Below are positions 46,842 to 59,084 of a stretch of 64,000 nucleotides of DNA, one piece after another. The stretch is from Plazaster borealis. Its lineage: Eukaryota; Echinodermata; Asteroidea; Forcipulatida; Labidiasteridae. Numbering within the stretch: the first letter of the stretch is position 1; every line of letters starts with the position of its first letter. The position numbers were made by a program, and so were the translations under genes. The notes under the pieces are model-generated. The model had not been told where the DNA came from and did not search any database. It saw only the letters and a list, made by a program, of their open reading frames with translations. The stretch covers positions 893,501 through 957,500 of the forward strand of contig CM037461.1 in assembly GCA_021014325.1 (NCBI GenBank), read 5' to 3'.

Positions 46842-47079
46842 AGAGCTTTCTTATCCTCCAAGTAATTGGGTTTTAGTGTTGTCCCCATTTGTCATGTCAC
46901 CTTCATTTGTATCATCATATTATAATTTAATTATCTTTCGATTGGCTCTTCGTTTTTATGTCACGCTAAATTGTATAATATTGCATATGTTTTTATTTTA
47001 TTTATTTTTTATCATAGATTGCTATATAATAGCTATATATTTTTGGACTTTATTAATCTGTCATTGATGTGTTATTGTT

Positions 47080-47172
47080 TGGTTGTTGTTGCTGTTGCTG
47101 TTGCTTTTGCTGTTGCTGTTGCTCATTCACGTCGTCGTCGCCGTCGTTGTTGTTTTGTTGTTGCTGGTTTTG
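47080..47172. repeat. Imperfect (TTG/CTG/GTC)n microsatellite
   Basis: gttgttgttgctgttgctgt then gtcgtcgtcgccgtcgttgt. The polyglutamine-like ORF on the other strand derives from it. Confidence 0.85.
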
Positions 47173-48620
47173 GGGGGTTACAATTGAAATCTGTTTAGTC
47201 TCATGTGAAATCAAGTTCCTTACTGATTGAAAACATTTGAAATAAATTTCAGCAATGATCACTTGTTGCCGTTTTTAGTCAAGCTGGTCTTTAAAGTAAA
47301 AAATCAGTCAGTCACATGATATTATGTTATTTACCTCGGCCATATCATCTTCTCGACGTGGTTGGCAAAGAGAACGGTGAATTAATTATTGCGGTCCCTT
47401 TTTTGCTAGATTGTTTACTATTGGAGCCTAACCTCCGGGAATTCCAAAAGTCAGGCTGGAATATTGTGACAAATTCATGACTTATTTTATTATGTTTCAC
47501 CAGCGACGTATATTGAAGTGTACACAGTTCTCCTAGGAATACATGTAATTATGGTTCAGACTTAAGTGGAATGCCCTGTTTAAAAAGAACGCGAATCATT
47601 TCAATCGAGTTAGAGTATCGTGTGGTTTATCGTGCACAAAAATAAGAGATTTTATAAAATTAATTTGATATAATCCTTTATACCTGGCAAGGTACAATTC
47701 TAGTGCACTTAATCAAGCTCAGTGTTCTTTTCTCCTAAACTCTATGCAACATTTTATAGTACACATTCATTTTGCACATTTCACCATTGGTTTGTGTACA
47801 TAACAGTTCTATGCAAATTAGGTTTTTCAGTCCAGGTTTCAGGCACTAATTATTCATAAACTCTGGCCAATCACAGCTTCAATAGCAGTGTTTCATACAA
47901 TGGAAAACATAGTTAGTCAACCAATCAGGGGAGGCAACATTAAACTGGGGTTGGGGCACGGTGGGCACGTGACCCCCCCCCCCCCCCAATTGATGCCGTT
48001 GCCTTCATATGTCCCCTCCCCCCGTTTAAAATATGGACTTTTGGGATTGGAAATCTCCAGAGTAAAATTGTACATTTTATACTCTTTAACAATGTGATAT
48101 TTTCAATTTTTATAAAACTATTTTTCCATTTACACGCAGAAAATGTATTAGTTTGTTACACTCACGTCAGAGTATATCTTATTAAAAACTGTAAATTACA
48201 TTTTGAAAAAGGCGCTGAAAGGGGCTTGTATAAGAAAAGGGCAAACGGAAACTTGGCCAGAAGTGCCAGCCTCCCCTAGAAAAAAATGGTGCACCCCTTT
48301 GTGACCCCCCCCCCCTAAAATGTTACCCTAGTTACGGCACTGTACCGGTACAATTGGATTTGGTAAAATTCAAGGTTGTATTTCTTTTTTATCCTCACAG
48401 CGGTTCTATAAATAAATTAGTCACTCTGTTACTTCCACTCACGTTGTTGAGTGCAGAGCTACATACTTTTGCTGTTGTGATTGGATCAGTGTTTAGGTGT
48501 TTTAATTTCTACGTTTCTCTTTATCCGTACGTTGAAGAGACCGGCTTGTAGAACGGTTACACACCTAGTTCCGATATCGCTATGTTCCGACACCCCTATG
48601 TTCCAACACACCTAGTGCAT
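47173..48620. other. Intronic stretch, nothing recognised
   Basis: Has C runs at about 47971-47987 and 48305-48314. No domain-bearing ORF. Confidence 0.4.
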
Positions 48621-48748
48621 TTTCCTAATCCTAATCCTAATCCTAACCCTAACCTTAACCCTAACCCTAACCCTAACCCTAACCCTAACTCTAACCCTTA
48701 CCCCAACCCTAACTCTAACCCTAACCCAAACCCTAACCCTAACCCTAG
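48621..48748. repeat. Interstitial telomere-like (CCCTAA)n array
   Basis: About 21 units of cctaac/cctaat with substitutions, the complement of TTAGGG. Flanks carry an inverted pair around cacccctatgttc (48590) and gaacataggggtg (48790). Confidence 0.8.
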
Positions 48749-49396
48749 CATGTGAATTACGAGAAGGGTTTTCGGAATATAGGGTTGTCAGAACATAGGG
48801 GTGTCGGAGTATAGAGTAGTCTATAACAATCTCAATCAATTTATCACATTTATTCCACTCACGTAGATGAGTGCAGAGCGACAAATGTTATGTTTTAAAG
48901 AAATGGTCACTCTTTCGTTAGCGAAAGTGTATCTGAAAACCTACACACAACATGGCTTCAGAATAATGGTTTCTTTTTTCCTCATTTTAATCGCGAAATA
49001 TTAAAACGTTTACTATATTCATAATTTGTTGAGGAAATAAATTGTTTGCCCTATGTTGCTGTAGTTTGGCAATCCCTTCGTGAGAATCTCTCCTTCGGCC
49101 CCTGGCTCCCGAATCCAGATTATTGGTTGACTAGAAGTAGTTATTTAGAAGAAACACAAGTTGGCTGCTCCAAGGTTAAAGGGGTCGGGATGTGAATGAA
49201 TAAATAAGAGACAACATTAATAACATTAAGCTTTATTTACAGATAGTGGCCACGCCACTTAACGCTGATTTGCACACTGGCCTATCAATTAAAACAAAAT
49301 GCGGGAAATAATGAAGTAGTCTAGAATGCATTCAAATAATAAGCAAGCAGTGCTACGACAAACACAGAAGTACCGCCCTTTGCGTAGCAAGCTTAA

Positions 49397-49774
49397 AGGA
49401 ACGGTACACCTTTAGTAATAACTCTAAAAAATAATAACCATAAAAAACGTACTCAGTATGAAGAACTGCAGCTGTTGGTAATGTATAACATTTTCAGAAA
49501 AGATTCCATTCAACGTTTTAGAAAAGATGATTAAAAAAAAACCATAAACCTGATTTACGTTTTTCATACATGAAACGTTTCTCAGGTTTGTGTATTCCAA
49601 ATAGCGGCTTAATCTTCCTGCGTGGACATACAGCTCCAGATTGTCGGCGATAAATCAAAAACGTTACCACCTTTTGCAATTAAATTGTTCACAGGTTAGT
49701 TTTATTGTATAAATCTACATAAACATTAGATTTAAATAATCAAACGGTTCCAAAAATTAAGGTATGTTTGGCCT
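49397..49774. repeat. TTAA MITE, copy E
   Basis: TTAA at 49393-49396 and 49775-49778. Internal match to copy A (taatcttcctgcgtggacat). It ends about 95 bp before a kringle exon. Confidence 0.7.
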
Positions 49775-49870
49775 TTAACCATGTATTTATGTCGATAAAA
49801 GGAGAAATCCACTTCAGGGATTTAAGCATTGGTGAATGTTTCGATGCCATTTTGTTTTTTTACCCTTCAG

Positions 49871-49987
49871 ATCTAGTTGAGAATTACTGCCGATCAATCA
49901 GAAACTTGACTCGTGTTCCTTCTTGTTACAAGCAGACGAACGGTGGAGCAATAGAACTTGAGTTCTGTCAGGTACCAGCTTGCAATA
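49871..49987 (+). CDS. Exon 3: kringle 1, C-terminal half
   Basis: 117 nt, acceptor cttcag, donor gtaagt, phase 1-1. It reads LVENYCRSIRNLTRVPSCYK and QTNGGAIELEFCQVPACN. NYCR and the C...C spacing near the end (EFCQVPAC) are kringle-like, but the usual NPD and PWCY are replaced by SIRN and PSCY. The lysine-binding surface is therefore probably lost. It pairs with exon 2 to complete a degenerate kringle. Confidence 0.7.
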
Positions 49988-51957
49988 GTAAGTATTTGCA
50001 GTAGAGAAAAAAGACGCAGCCTAAAGTAATCATTTACTCTATAAATAAGAGAGACAGAGAAAAGGAGGTGGAGGGAGGGAGATAGCCTTAAAAGAATAAT
50101 TGAATTTTGGTATGCACGTGCTCCCCAAGCTGCAAGAAGAAAAGATTTAATAAAAATAATAGGGGAGCTGAATTTAGGAATTTATATTTCTTCAAATACT
50201 GTGTGGATTGTAGGGCAGGAAACATCCACCACTCCCGTAATAGTTTTAGACTGAAATTCACTCGAATTGATTCAAACTAGTGACAACTTGCAGATGATTT
50301 GTCCCTAGTTTCAATCGATTAGAGTGAATTTCATTCTTAAACTTTAGGAGAGCCAAGGCAAGGAGTCCCCCCCCCCCCCCGAACAAAAAAAGTACGTGGA
50401 AAACTGTTGCAATAGCTCCTGGCTCTACATCTTGGCAGAGTGTGTGTGGGTGAGAACAAGAAGAAAGCCTGGTTTCACGCTCAAACACAGGATGAATCAG
50501 GTCAGAACATGGATGTAGAATTGTCAGACACACTGATGGTACATTTACCATGTAGTCAGTGGGCTTATGGTCGAAAAACTTCCCCCATATGTAATTTTGT
50601 ATACAATCTTTGAAAATTTCAGGGATTACTCCTGAAACACTAAAGAATACAAATCCACTTGATGCCCATTTTTCCTATGCCCAGAAAGATGTTTTTGAAG
50701 GCTTTTTCCGAGCTAAAATCCAGACGACTAAACTATACGATATGTGATTTTACAATTTGCGCCCAAATGACGATCCTTGCATTATTCGGAATCCGTCCAA
50801 TTACTGCCGTGTAATATGATTCTGTATTGGGCGGGTTTCTCAAACGGAATACCACGACGTATACACATGCAAAGGTATCCGAAAGTCACCAAAACATTGA
50901 CTGCGTGCACCTGACGACATCTTGAACTTACGGCAGGATTTCACTATCGAAACTAGTCCCTTCAGTCTGCTGTTTTTGCCAAAATAATCTTGTGAGTAAT
51001 AAGAAATGCAGTAATGTTACCAGATATATAACACAGAAAAGAAAGTAGCCACAAACACCTTCAGGAATATCACTTTTCTGTCTTCCTCCGTGGTTTGAGT
51101 TTGACAGCTATTTCACACTCGTCAACGTGGTGAAATTAGTCTGGCGCCCTATGGTATTTATTAAATATTCTCTTCAGTGTGAGACAGGGTACACGACTGA
51201 TATTAGGCCCGTATTATTGTTGTGTCGATAATTTTTGTCATTTTTGGGGGGCACTACGTTATTCAAAACTCAACTAAAATGTGTATGTAAATAGATATCC
51301 TGACGTATAAATAAATAATACTACAAACTGTCTACAGTCCTTGAGTATTTACATCGCTAAGATCAAGCCTAACTCAAATGCAGTTTTCATATTAACATTA
51401 ACCATGCTAACACAACAGCCCTAAGGCATCGTTGTGTTTTTAGGGCGGCAGTTTCGTGATTTTTTCTTTTTAAAAAATCTTGTTCTTAGTACACAAACAC
51501 AAGTACAACAAATTGTGAAACAAGATAAGACTTGGGCTCACTATATTCAACATCATGAGCACAGATCAGCCCCCTGCTAAAATAAAACCAACATATTTCA
51601 GTCTGTGCATTAAGTGTCAAGATGTTCTGGAGACTACATAACCACAATTCAGGGAGAAAATTTGGATAAGGAGATAAAAGAAAAAACATGGCATCAATAC
51701 AACCATAACACGCAGAGCATTAATAGCTTAGATCTCAGAGAATGTACCAAATATTGTCATATCGCAACATAGGGGAAACTTACCAGGCGTGTTACATTCT
51801 AAACAAGCAGGCCGTGAAGAACTAGACTTAGCTACAGATTAGCGAGACATAAGAGCTGATATAAATATTATCTTCAAGTATTATAAAATAATTAGGCGAA
51901 TTGTTTCCAATGTACATGAAAAGTTATGATCATTTACAGGGTCCCTTGATAACCTTA

Positions 51958-52290
51958 CGGGGCAAAATTTGTCAACATCCAAAACTTCCGATCATTTGAG
52001 AAAAATGGGTCTGTACATTTTTGTACAAGAATGTTTTTGTTCATTCCGATCCTGACTTTCAATGATATTCATTCAAAACGGCCCAGAATTTGACATTTTG
52101 TCTGACGAAATATTCCTCCTGGGAATGTAAAGACCCATTAGATGTTGAAATGCAATGATGTCATGTTTCAAATTTTGCTCCGAAAACGTCAGTAATTAAC
52201 CAAGACATCCCGTACAAAAATGTACAGACCCATTTTTCTCAGACTGATTTCATCGGATGTTTTGGATGTCGATAAATTTTGCACTGGAAG
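51958..52290. repeat. Foldback element with related half-copy at 60870-61040
   Basis: The left arm ggcaaaatttgtcaacatcc ... gggtctgtacatttttgtac is mirrored by gtacaaaaatgtacagaccc ... ggatgtcgataaattttgc. The flank gtgaagttagagac-type sequence recurs near 60990 and 61022. Confidence 0.75.
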
Positions 52291-52498
52291 GGTATTGAAA
52301 GCAATGGCAATTAACAGCATTTTAACGTGACGTTAGAGACTAGTAATTTTTTCTCGACTCACGTGAAGACTCTCTTTATTGGAAAAAAAGTACATCACAA
52401 AAATGAATTTGACATTTCCCTTCCCCTTTAAAGGTACATAGGCCACTGTTTATTGAAGTCAGATAGGTTATTCAAGGCATTTGTATTTGGATTTTTCC

Positions 52499-53060
52499 TG
52501 TATTTTTCCAGAAATATTAACACCAACTGTCATTTGTTAAATAAGTCACTAGAGATGATCAGTGGCTAATAATATGTTAACTGTGCTAAAAAATAAAAAA
52601 AAAAAAAAAAAAAAAAGTAAAACATTTATACGAAAATGTATATAATCGTGTACATGTATTACCATAAATGGTGGCCATTTTGAATTTCAAAATGAGATGC
52701 AGTCTCATCTCGGTATTTTTCCAGAAATGTTAACACCAACTGTCATTGTTATATAGAGATGATCAGTGGGTAATAGGCTAACTGTGCTTAACAACAAATT
52801 AAAAGTAAACAATTGAGACGAAAACGTATAATATTTAATACGAGTATGTATGTATTACCACGAATGGCGGCCACATGACCTACAAAGCATCTCATCTAGG
52901 TATTTTTCCAGAAATGTTAACACCAACTGCCATTGTTAAGTTGGCCAACTGTGCTTAGCAAACAAATTAAAAAGTGAAACATTTGAACAAAAGTGTATAT
53001 TTAATACGTGATACGTGTACATGAATTACCACCAATGGCGGTTCAAAATGGCCGCTGAAA
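52499..53060 (+). repeat. Three diverged tandem units of about 190-210 bp
   Basis: Units begin tatttttccagaaatgttaa at about 52500, 52713 and 52900. Each carries caccaactg(t/c)cat and a closing taccacnaatggcgg-type phrase. Confidence 0.8.
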
Positions 53061-53735
53061 CACATCAAAGTACTGGAAGTATTAAAAAATGGAATAATAC
53101 TTAATACAAGTTTGGAAAAAAAAAGATCTTTGTCAATTCAATCATATTTAATGTGCTCATATGCACAAAACATGTGCTAAATATGCCCAAAATAGCGGCC
53201 ATTTTGATTTTCAAAATGGCCGCCCTAGGGGTGATAGGAAAATTAGGCATCAAGTGGATTTGGATTTGTTGATGTGTAGATAGATGATTCTGAAAGTTTC
53301 AAAGATTGTTTACAAAAATGCATATGGACTCTTTAAGCTGACAGACTAATGCAAATATCTGTCGAAACGCGGGGGCTGGCTACAGACCTACGGTGGGAGT
53401 AGAGGTTGTGACATTGATCCCAACTCTTCAGCAACAAGAATAGCATTACGCTTCTTCACTTTGTCTAACAAAAATAAATGGCAGGCAGAAGCTCCGGCCC
53501 AAAATGTGACAACAGCACTCCATTAGAGGACGTATATGTGTTATCTTATACATGCAGAGAGTAAGGTTGCTCAAAATTGATCGACTTGGGTAATCTGTGT
53601 CATTAATACTATTCGGTTGGTCCTTCAGATGGCAATTAAAAGCCGTAACCAGCTCAACCTTGGTTAAGTGGTGAAGTTAACATCGACTCAAGACAAGGCT
53701 GAAATGTTTTAGTCGTTTGATGAAACTTGAAGTTT

Positions 53736-54384
53736 AATTGAACAATGTTTGTTCTTTAATCAAGAACACTTCAATGTTTACCTTCGTTTAATGGGGGTGC
53801 TATTGATCGCTTAAACATAACAACTCAGACCAAACAACTGAAAAGTAAATAAGTTGGGATACGAATTACTATAAATAAATCAATAACTGGGGAAAAAGGG
53901 GGGATAATGCAATCTGGGACCTAGCTGACTTTGAAGATATTGACAATTATCTCGAGAAAGATTTTCATCTGAAATGCTGTCGAGTAAAGAAAATTGCATT
54001 TAGAAACAATGTATAGGCCTAATAAAAATTAGAAATTGTTCAACTGCAGTATTTTAAATAAATTGAACAAAGTTTGCTCTTTAATCAAGAACACTTCAAT
54101 TTTTACCTTCGTTTAATGGGGGTGCTATTGATCGCTTAAACATAACAACTCAGACCAAACAACTGAAAAGTAAATAAGTTGGGATACGAATTACTATAAA
54201 TAAATCAATAACTGGGGAAAAAGGGGGGATAATGCAATCTGGGACCTAGCTGACTTTGAAGATATTGACAATTACCCCGAGAAAGATTTTCATCTGAAAT
54301 GCTGTCGAGTAAAGAAAATTGCATTTAGAAACAATGTAGGCCTAATAAAAATTAGAAATTGTTCAACTGCAGTATTTTAAATAA
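53736..54384 (+). repeat. Recent 325-bp tandem duplication
   Basis: Units 53736-54060 and 54061-54384 differ at only a handful of positions (for example tatctcgag/taccccgag and a tata deletion), each containing ggggtgctattgatcgctta. Confidence 0.92.
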
Positions 54385-55242
54385 ACTGGTAAATTAACAT
54401 GCACAAAAAATCGCTGTTTTCATTCCAACATAACCGCAACTTGATGAACAATAATTTTGATAGGTTGCTTGATCTTGTTGAAATTCTTAGTCTGCGAATG
54501 GACTTTCTGTTCAAAAATCTTATAATGAAGTGCTGACTGTCTGACAACAATATCTGGTCTTTTTAAACCCCGCTAAAATTTTACCAGGAGCGGGTTTTAA
54601 TCCATAGTAAAATTTAGTTAATTGAAATGACTGCAAGTGGCTTTTGTCTCTAATTGGGTTTTGTTTATAATTGTTTCTATGAAACCCAATAATATTAAGG
54701 CAAATACAAAGTAGTTGATCAGTTGACTGGTAAATTTATGCCATCACGCACGAACGATTATCCCCTGGGCTTGTGAAATTATACAAAATCGCCCTACGAT
54801 GTCTCTACAATGACTGACCCAAAAACATCAGCATCAGTCCCCACACACTCAAAGGCCATAATCTGCTGCAATATGGATGGGGTAAAATTACAAAGTCAAT
54901 GAATATGGGGTTATTGGTCGCAGTACACTTGAAAAACGTCTTGTTCAGAATTAACCCTAATCCAGATAATAATAATAACAATAATACTCATACTTACATT
55001 GCGGCTTAATCGTGAAGGCATGCTCTAATGCACTGAATAAATGGCACTTGTCAAAAGCGAAGCAGTTACAAATTGTATGGACAAATTAAAATAATTTAAG
55101 AAACTGACTTATAACATGTCTAATTCAGATCTCGTGCCTGACCTATTATTGGGTCAATATGAGACGGAATCTGTGTCCAAATAACCCTGAAATTGATCAA
55201 ACTGACTTAAAATCCGAGTCAATTCCCACTTTAACCACTTTC

Positions 55243-55430
55243 CAGGGCCCAATTTGCTTAAGCACAAAAAGTAGCTAAGCACAACCAAATGATGCTTACC
55301 AGAATAAGGTTACCAGCCAAAGTACCAAGTCGTTTGTACAATTTGTGACTGGTATCCTGCTCATTTCTACTAAGCAAACAAATGTTAAGCATTTTTTACT
55401 GATTAAGCAGCTCTATGAAATCGGTCCAGG
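55243..55430. repeat. Foldback MITE
   Basis: Ends cagggcccaatttgcttaag and ttaagcagctctatgaaatc...ccaggg form an imperfect inverted pair; inner gctaagca repeats point both ways. Confidence 0.7.
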
Positions 55431-55532
55431 GCAGCCTGACCAGTGGGTAAGGTCCCCAGGGACACCCGGAACTCGGTTAATTTCCAGGCAGAGATGTTTC
55501 AGAGTGTGCATTGTACGGGAAACCGTTTTTAA

Positions 55533-55898
55533 AGGCATCGTACACGTTTGGTAATTACTCAAAATATCTATTATCATAAAAACTTACTTGGTAACGAGCA
55601 ACGGAGAGCTGTTACTAGTATAAGACATTGTGAGAAAAGACTCCCTCTGAAGTAAAGTAGTTTTTGAGAAAGAGGTAATTTCTCCCTAAAATAATAAAAA
55701 CCTCTTGCAAGAATTTTTTATTCCTAACTGAAAGCACACAAATTTGTACAACTAGGTTGGGTTTTTTTTCATCATTTTCTTGCAACTTCGATGACGAATT
55801 GAGCCCAAATTTTCACAGGCTTGTTATTTTATGCATATGTTGGGATACACCAAGTGAGAACACTGGTCTTTGACAATTACCAAACGTGTACGATGCCT
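55533..55898. repeat. TTAA MITE, copy F
   Basis: TTAA at 55529-55532 and 55899-55902. Ends aggcatcgtacacgtttggt / accaaacgtgtacgatgcct are perfect inverted repeats. Confidence 0.88.
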
Positions 55899-56478
55899 TT
55901 AAGCATCTAATAAGCGGTACACCGGGTGACTCCTATAAATTCCTACGATGGCCTACCGATACTGCAGCCAGTAGATTGAAAACACATTGTAGTTATTTGC
56001 TCGTTAATTTTTTAGCAAAAAAACAGGTGAAACCCTTTAAGTTCTTTCCTTTAGGCAGATGACTCATACTCAATGCTTGTATTTTCCAAAATTGTTTAAT
56101 TTGACCGCAGTCTCAGGTGCTCCACTACAGAAGGCCAGTCCTTTTCTGGATGTCACAACCATGCATACTGTATTGTAGTGTTTAAAAAAAAAAGACATAT
56201 TAGTATTGGTCAATAATCATAATTTATCTGTATGTATGAAAGTATGAATGGAAATAAAACAAACAAACAAACAAACTCATGGACCCGGAATCTCCAAGTA
56301 GAAAATACTTTCTACATAGACTTGTACACGAAAATACTGCGATTTCATAGTGTACAAAGATAATAATTAATTAACACAAACAAAACTAATATTTGGTAGT
56401 CGTGTATATCTAACAGGGGTGGGGCAGTGCAGGGGTAAGACGGTTTTCAGTCTGATTTTTTTTTTCTTCTACTTTTAG

Positions 56479-56613
56479 TACATGCAGGATGTATGAATGG
56501 AACTGGCTCTACGTACCGTGATGCTGCAATGTACACAGCCAGTGGGTATAGCTGTTTGCACTGGGAAGATGCGCTTGGCACCCAAGCAGACAACATTACT
56601 TTCGAAATCGCAG
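56479..56613 (+). CDS. Exon 4: kringle 2, N-terminal half
   Basis: 135 nt, acceptor ttttag, donor gtctgt, phase 1-1. It reads HAGCMNGTGSTYRDAAMYTA then SGYSCLHWEDALGTQADNIT. C-x-NGTGSTYRD, SGYSCLHW are close to the classic kringle start C-x-x-G-x-G-x-x-YRG ... SG-x-x-CQ-x-W. A TIR element begins 14 bp after the donor. Confidence 0.75.
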
Positions 56614-56626
56614 GTCTGTTGATACT

Positions 56627-56854
56627 ACACTGCAAACACCAAGGGGTTAAAATTGCCACCCTGGGAGGTGTCAGGTATAGATTCCCAAGAAAGAATCAAA
56701 ATTAATAATATAGGTTGTTAAAATAACACCAGTGTAATTGGCTGAAATTATTGTTATTTTAACACCCTGTGGTGTAAATTTTGATTCATTTTTCTGTATC
56801 TATATGTGACAACACCCACGGTGTCAAGTTTAAAACCCCAGTTTGTGCAGTGTA
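56627..56854. repeat. TIR element, family of 8866-9275
   Basis: Ends cactgcaaacaccaaggggt / accccagtttgtgcagtg, with the inner phrase aataacaccagtgtaattgg shared with the 9-kb copies. Confidence 0.7.
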
Positions 56855-57412
56855 CAACAAATAAAATTATCAATGAATGTAGATAGGTCAGAGATGGGCT
56901 TGATTGCTAGTCCAGCCTTTAAGTGTGGAGCTCCCATCCAAACAGCTGCCCACATCACAAACGGCTGCATTTTTACACTTGCCCTGGCCAGCAGTCCCTG
57001 AAGGAGCTGTATACAATCTGGCCCACACAATGGCTAATTCACACAAATTTTATTCTCCTAGGTTGATCTGAGACTTACTAACAATAAGTATATTATATCA
57101 TGCATACAATAAAGGGGGTGTTTCGTCGTGGTCGAAGCACATAATACCCTTACAAAGATTCTGCCTTTTGATTGTTTTAAAGCACGTCACATGCTATGTC
57201 TTACTTTTACTAGAAACCGCGCGAACGCGACGCGCTATATACGCAGCAAACAAAGTACTACACCGTAGCAACCAGTGTACTATCCCATATCAACCAAAGT
57301 ACTTTTCCATAACAACCAATGTACTATACCCACAGCAACAGCAGCTTTTTGGTACCCTGACGACTAGGCACAATAATGTACAGGTAGTTATAAAACAAAT
57401 ATTGACTGATTT

Positions 57413-57530
57413 TACTCGTGCTATAGTTAAAACTATGACTGCCTCGGTGATCCCCGGAGCGGTCTATTTTCCCTCAAAACGCCGAGGATCACCACGGGAG
57501 TTGTAGTTTTAACCATAGCACTCGAAGTAG
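57413..57530. repeat. Foldback element
   Basis: Arms actcgtgctatagttaaaac and gttttaaccatagcactcga flank about 75 bp with ggtgatcc / ggatcacc inside. Confidence 0.75.
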
Positions 57531-57550
57531 TAAATATTGGTATATTTATT

Positions 57551-57626
57551 ACCCAGTTATGTAGAACGGGCGCGCGCGCTCTCCATTATGATAAGGAGGG
57601 AGGGCGCGGCCGTGCACTAACTGGGT
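57551..57626. repeat. Short GC-rich foldback
   Basis: acccagttatgtagaacggg with cgcgcgcgc, mirrored by gcgcggccgtgcactaactg ggt. GC-rich within AT-rich surroundings. Confidence 0.6.
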
Positions 57627-58029
57627 GAGAGTTCATAATCCCATGTAAATTAAGCCACAGGCCTGCTTTGATCATGACGACACAGCCCCTTTAAGTCTTT
57701 GAATAACTTGAAAGTACATCCTTCTATACACAAAGACAAAACATACATTAAGGAAACTAAGCAAAACGAATCATATAATTAATATAAGCCTAAAGGTATG
57801 CGTGATTTCGTGAAATACAACGGATCAGAATTACTCGGAGAATGATCCGTAGGCCTATAGGCCATACTTAATTCCTGGACAGCGTGGCCATTTTTTGAGG
57901 GGTCAACGTAGTCTGAAATCTTCGTTAAAAAAAATACAATACAAAATTACTGACTCGGAATCCGGTTCTTGTTAACCCCAAAAATTGGTCAAACTCATCC
58001 TTCTGCGGGTCATTTCTGGCATATTTTAG

Positions 58030-58685
<656 letters not shown>

Positions 58686-58689
58686 TGGA

Positions 58690-58831
58690 GACTGTGGAAG
58701 TCTTGCGCGTACTCGAACTTTGGGCCCGTTTAAGTCCGCGAGTTTGTTTCCTTTACGCGCTAAAGCAATGTACGTGGGAACAGAGTGGTCCCAACAATGT
58801 TCGAATGCACGCGAGATTTGCACGCTTTATT
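58690..58831. repeat. Foldback element, 145-bp family, copy 3
   Basis: actgtggaagtcttgcgcgt ... cacgcgagatttgcacgctt, inner gagtttgtttcctttacgcg. Confidence 0.7.
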
Positions 58832-59084
58832 GCTGAAACATGCCGTACGATTGAACTACAATGTTTGAAATACTTTTTAAACAAACGCACTATTGTAAAC
58901 AACAAGCCTGATTAGTTTGTGAACAATAAAATGACAGTATTGTGTTCATCATTAATTGAAGATGTCAAAAGAGCCGCTCTTAGGTGTCAAACTCAGTTTT
59001 GAAGTGCACCCATTTCCCAACAGATAGAATCCTAATGAAGGTGGACAGTAGACAAATCTCTAACCCCACGTTAAAAGGGTTTAA

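Larger units (their letters stand above)
44987..46990 (+). mobile_element. Rearranged fragment of the same Tx1/L1-like LINE
   Basis: ORF1 sequence (44987-46070) is joined directly to the 3' end of ORF2 (46079-46841) and the shared 3' UTR to about 46990. Most of ORF2 is missing. The 3' part is very similar to 19694-20600 but lies in the opposite orientation, giving a 27-kb-spaced inverted repeat. Confidence 0.75.
39891..49870 (+). other. Intron 2 of the kringle/PAN gene
   Basis: 10 kb holding TTAA MITEs (40251, 43617, 44052, 49397), a Penelope-like relic (41205), a SINE-like tail (43193), a foldback (44839), a LINE fragment (44987), a microsatellite (47080) and a telomere-like repeat (48621). 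Octamer-like ATTTGCAT and ATGCAAAT lie in a small hairpin at about 40141-40182. 41580-42900 and 47200-48590 hold nothing recognised. Confidence 0.5.
49988..56478 (+). other. Intron 3 of the kringle/PAN gene
   Basis: Includes a foldback (51958), a three-unit repeat (52499), a 325-bp tandem duplication (53736), a foldback (55243) and a TTAA MITE (55533). 50000-51950 holds a C run at about 50368-50380 and nothing else recognised. Confidence 0.5.

Noticed and set aside
47053..47262. Polyglutamine-like ORF
   Set aside because: It derives from the CTG/TTG microsatellite and has no exon context.
48612..48884. ORF with RVRVRVRV repeats
   Set aside because: It is a translation of the CCCTAA array.
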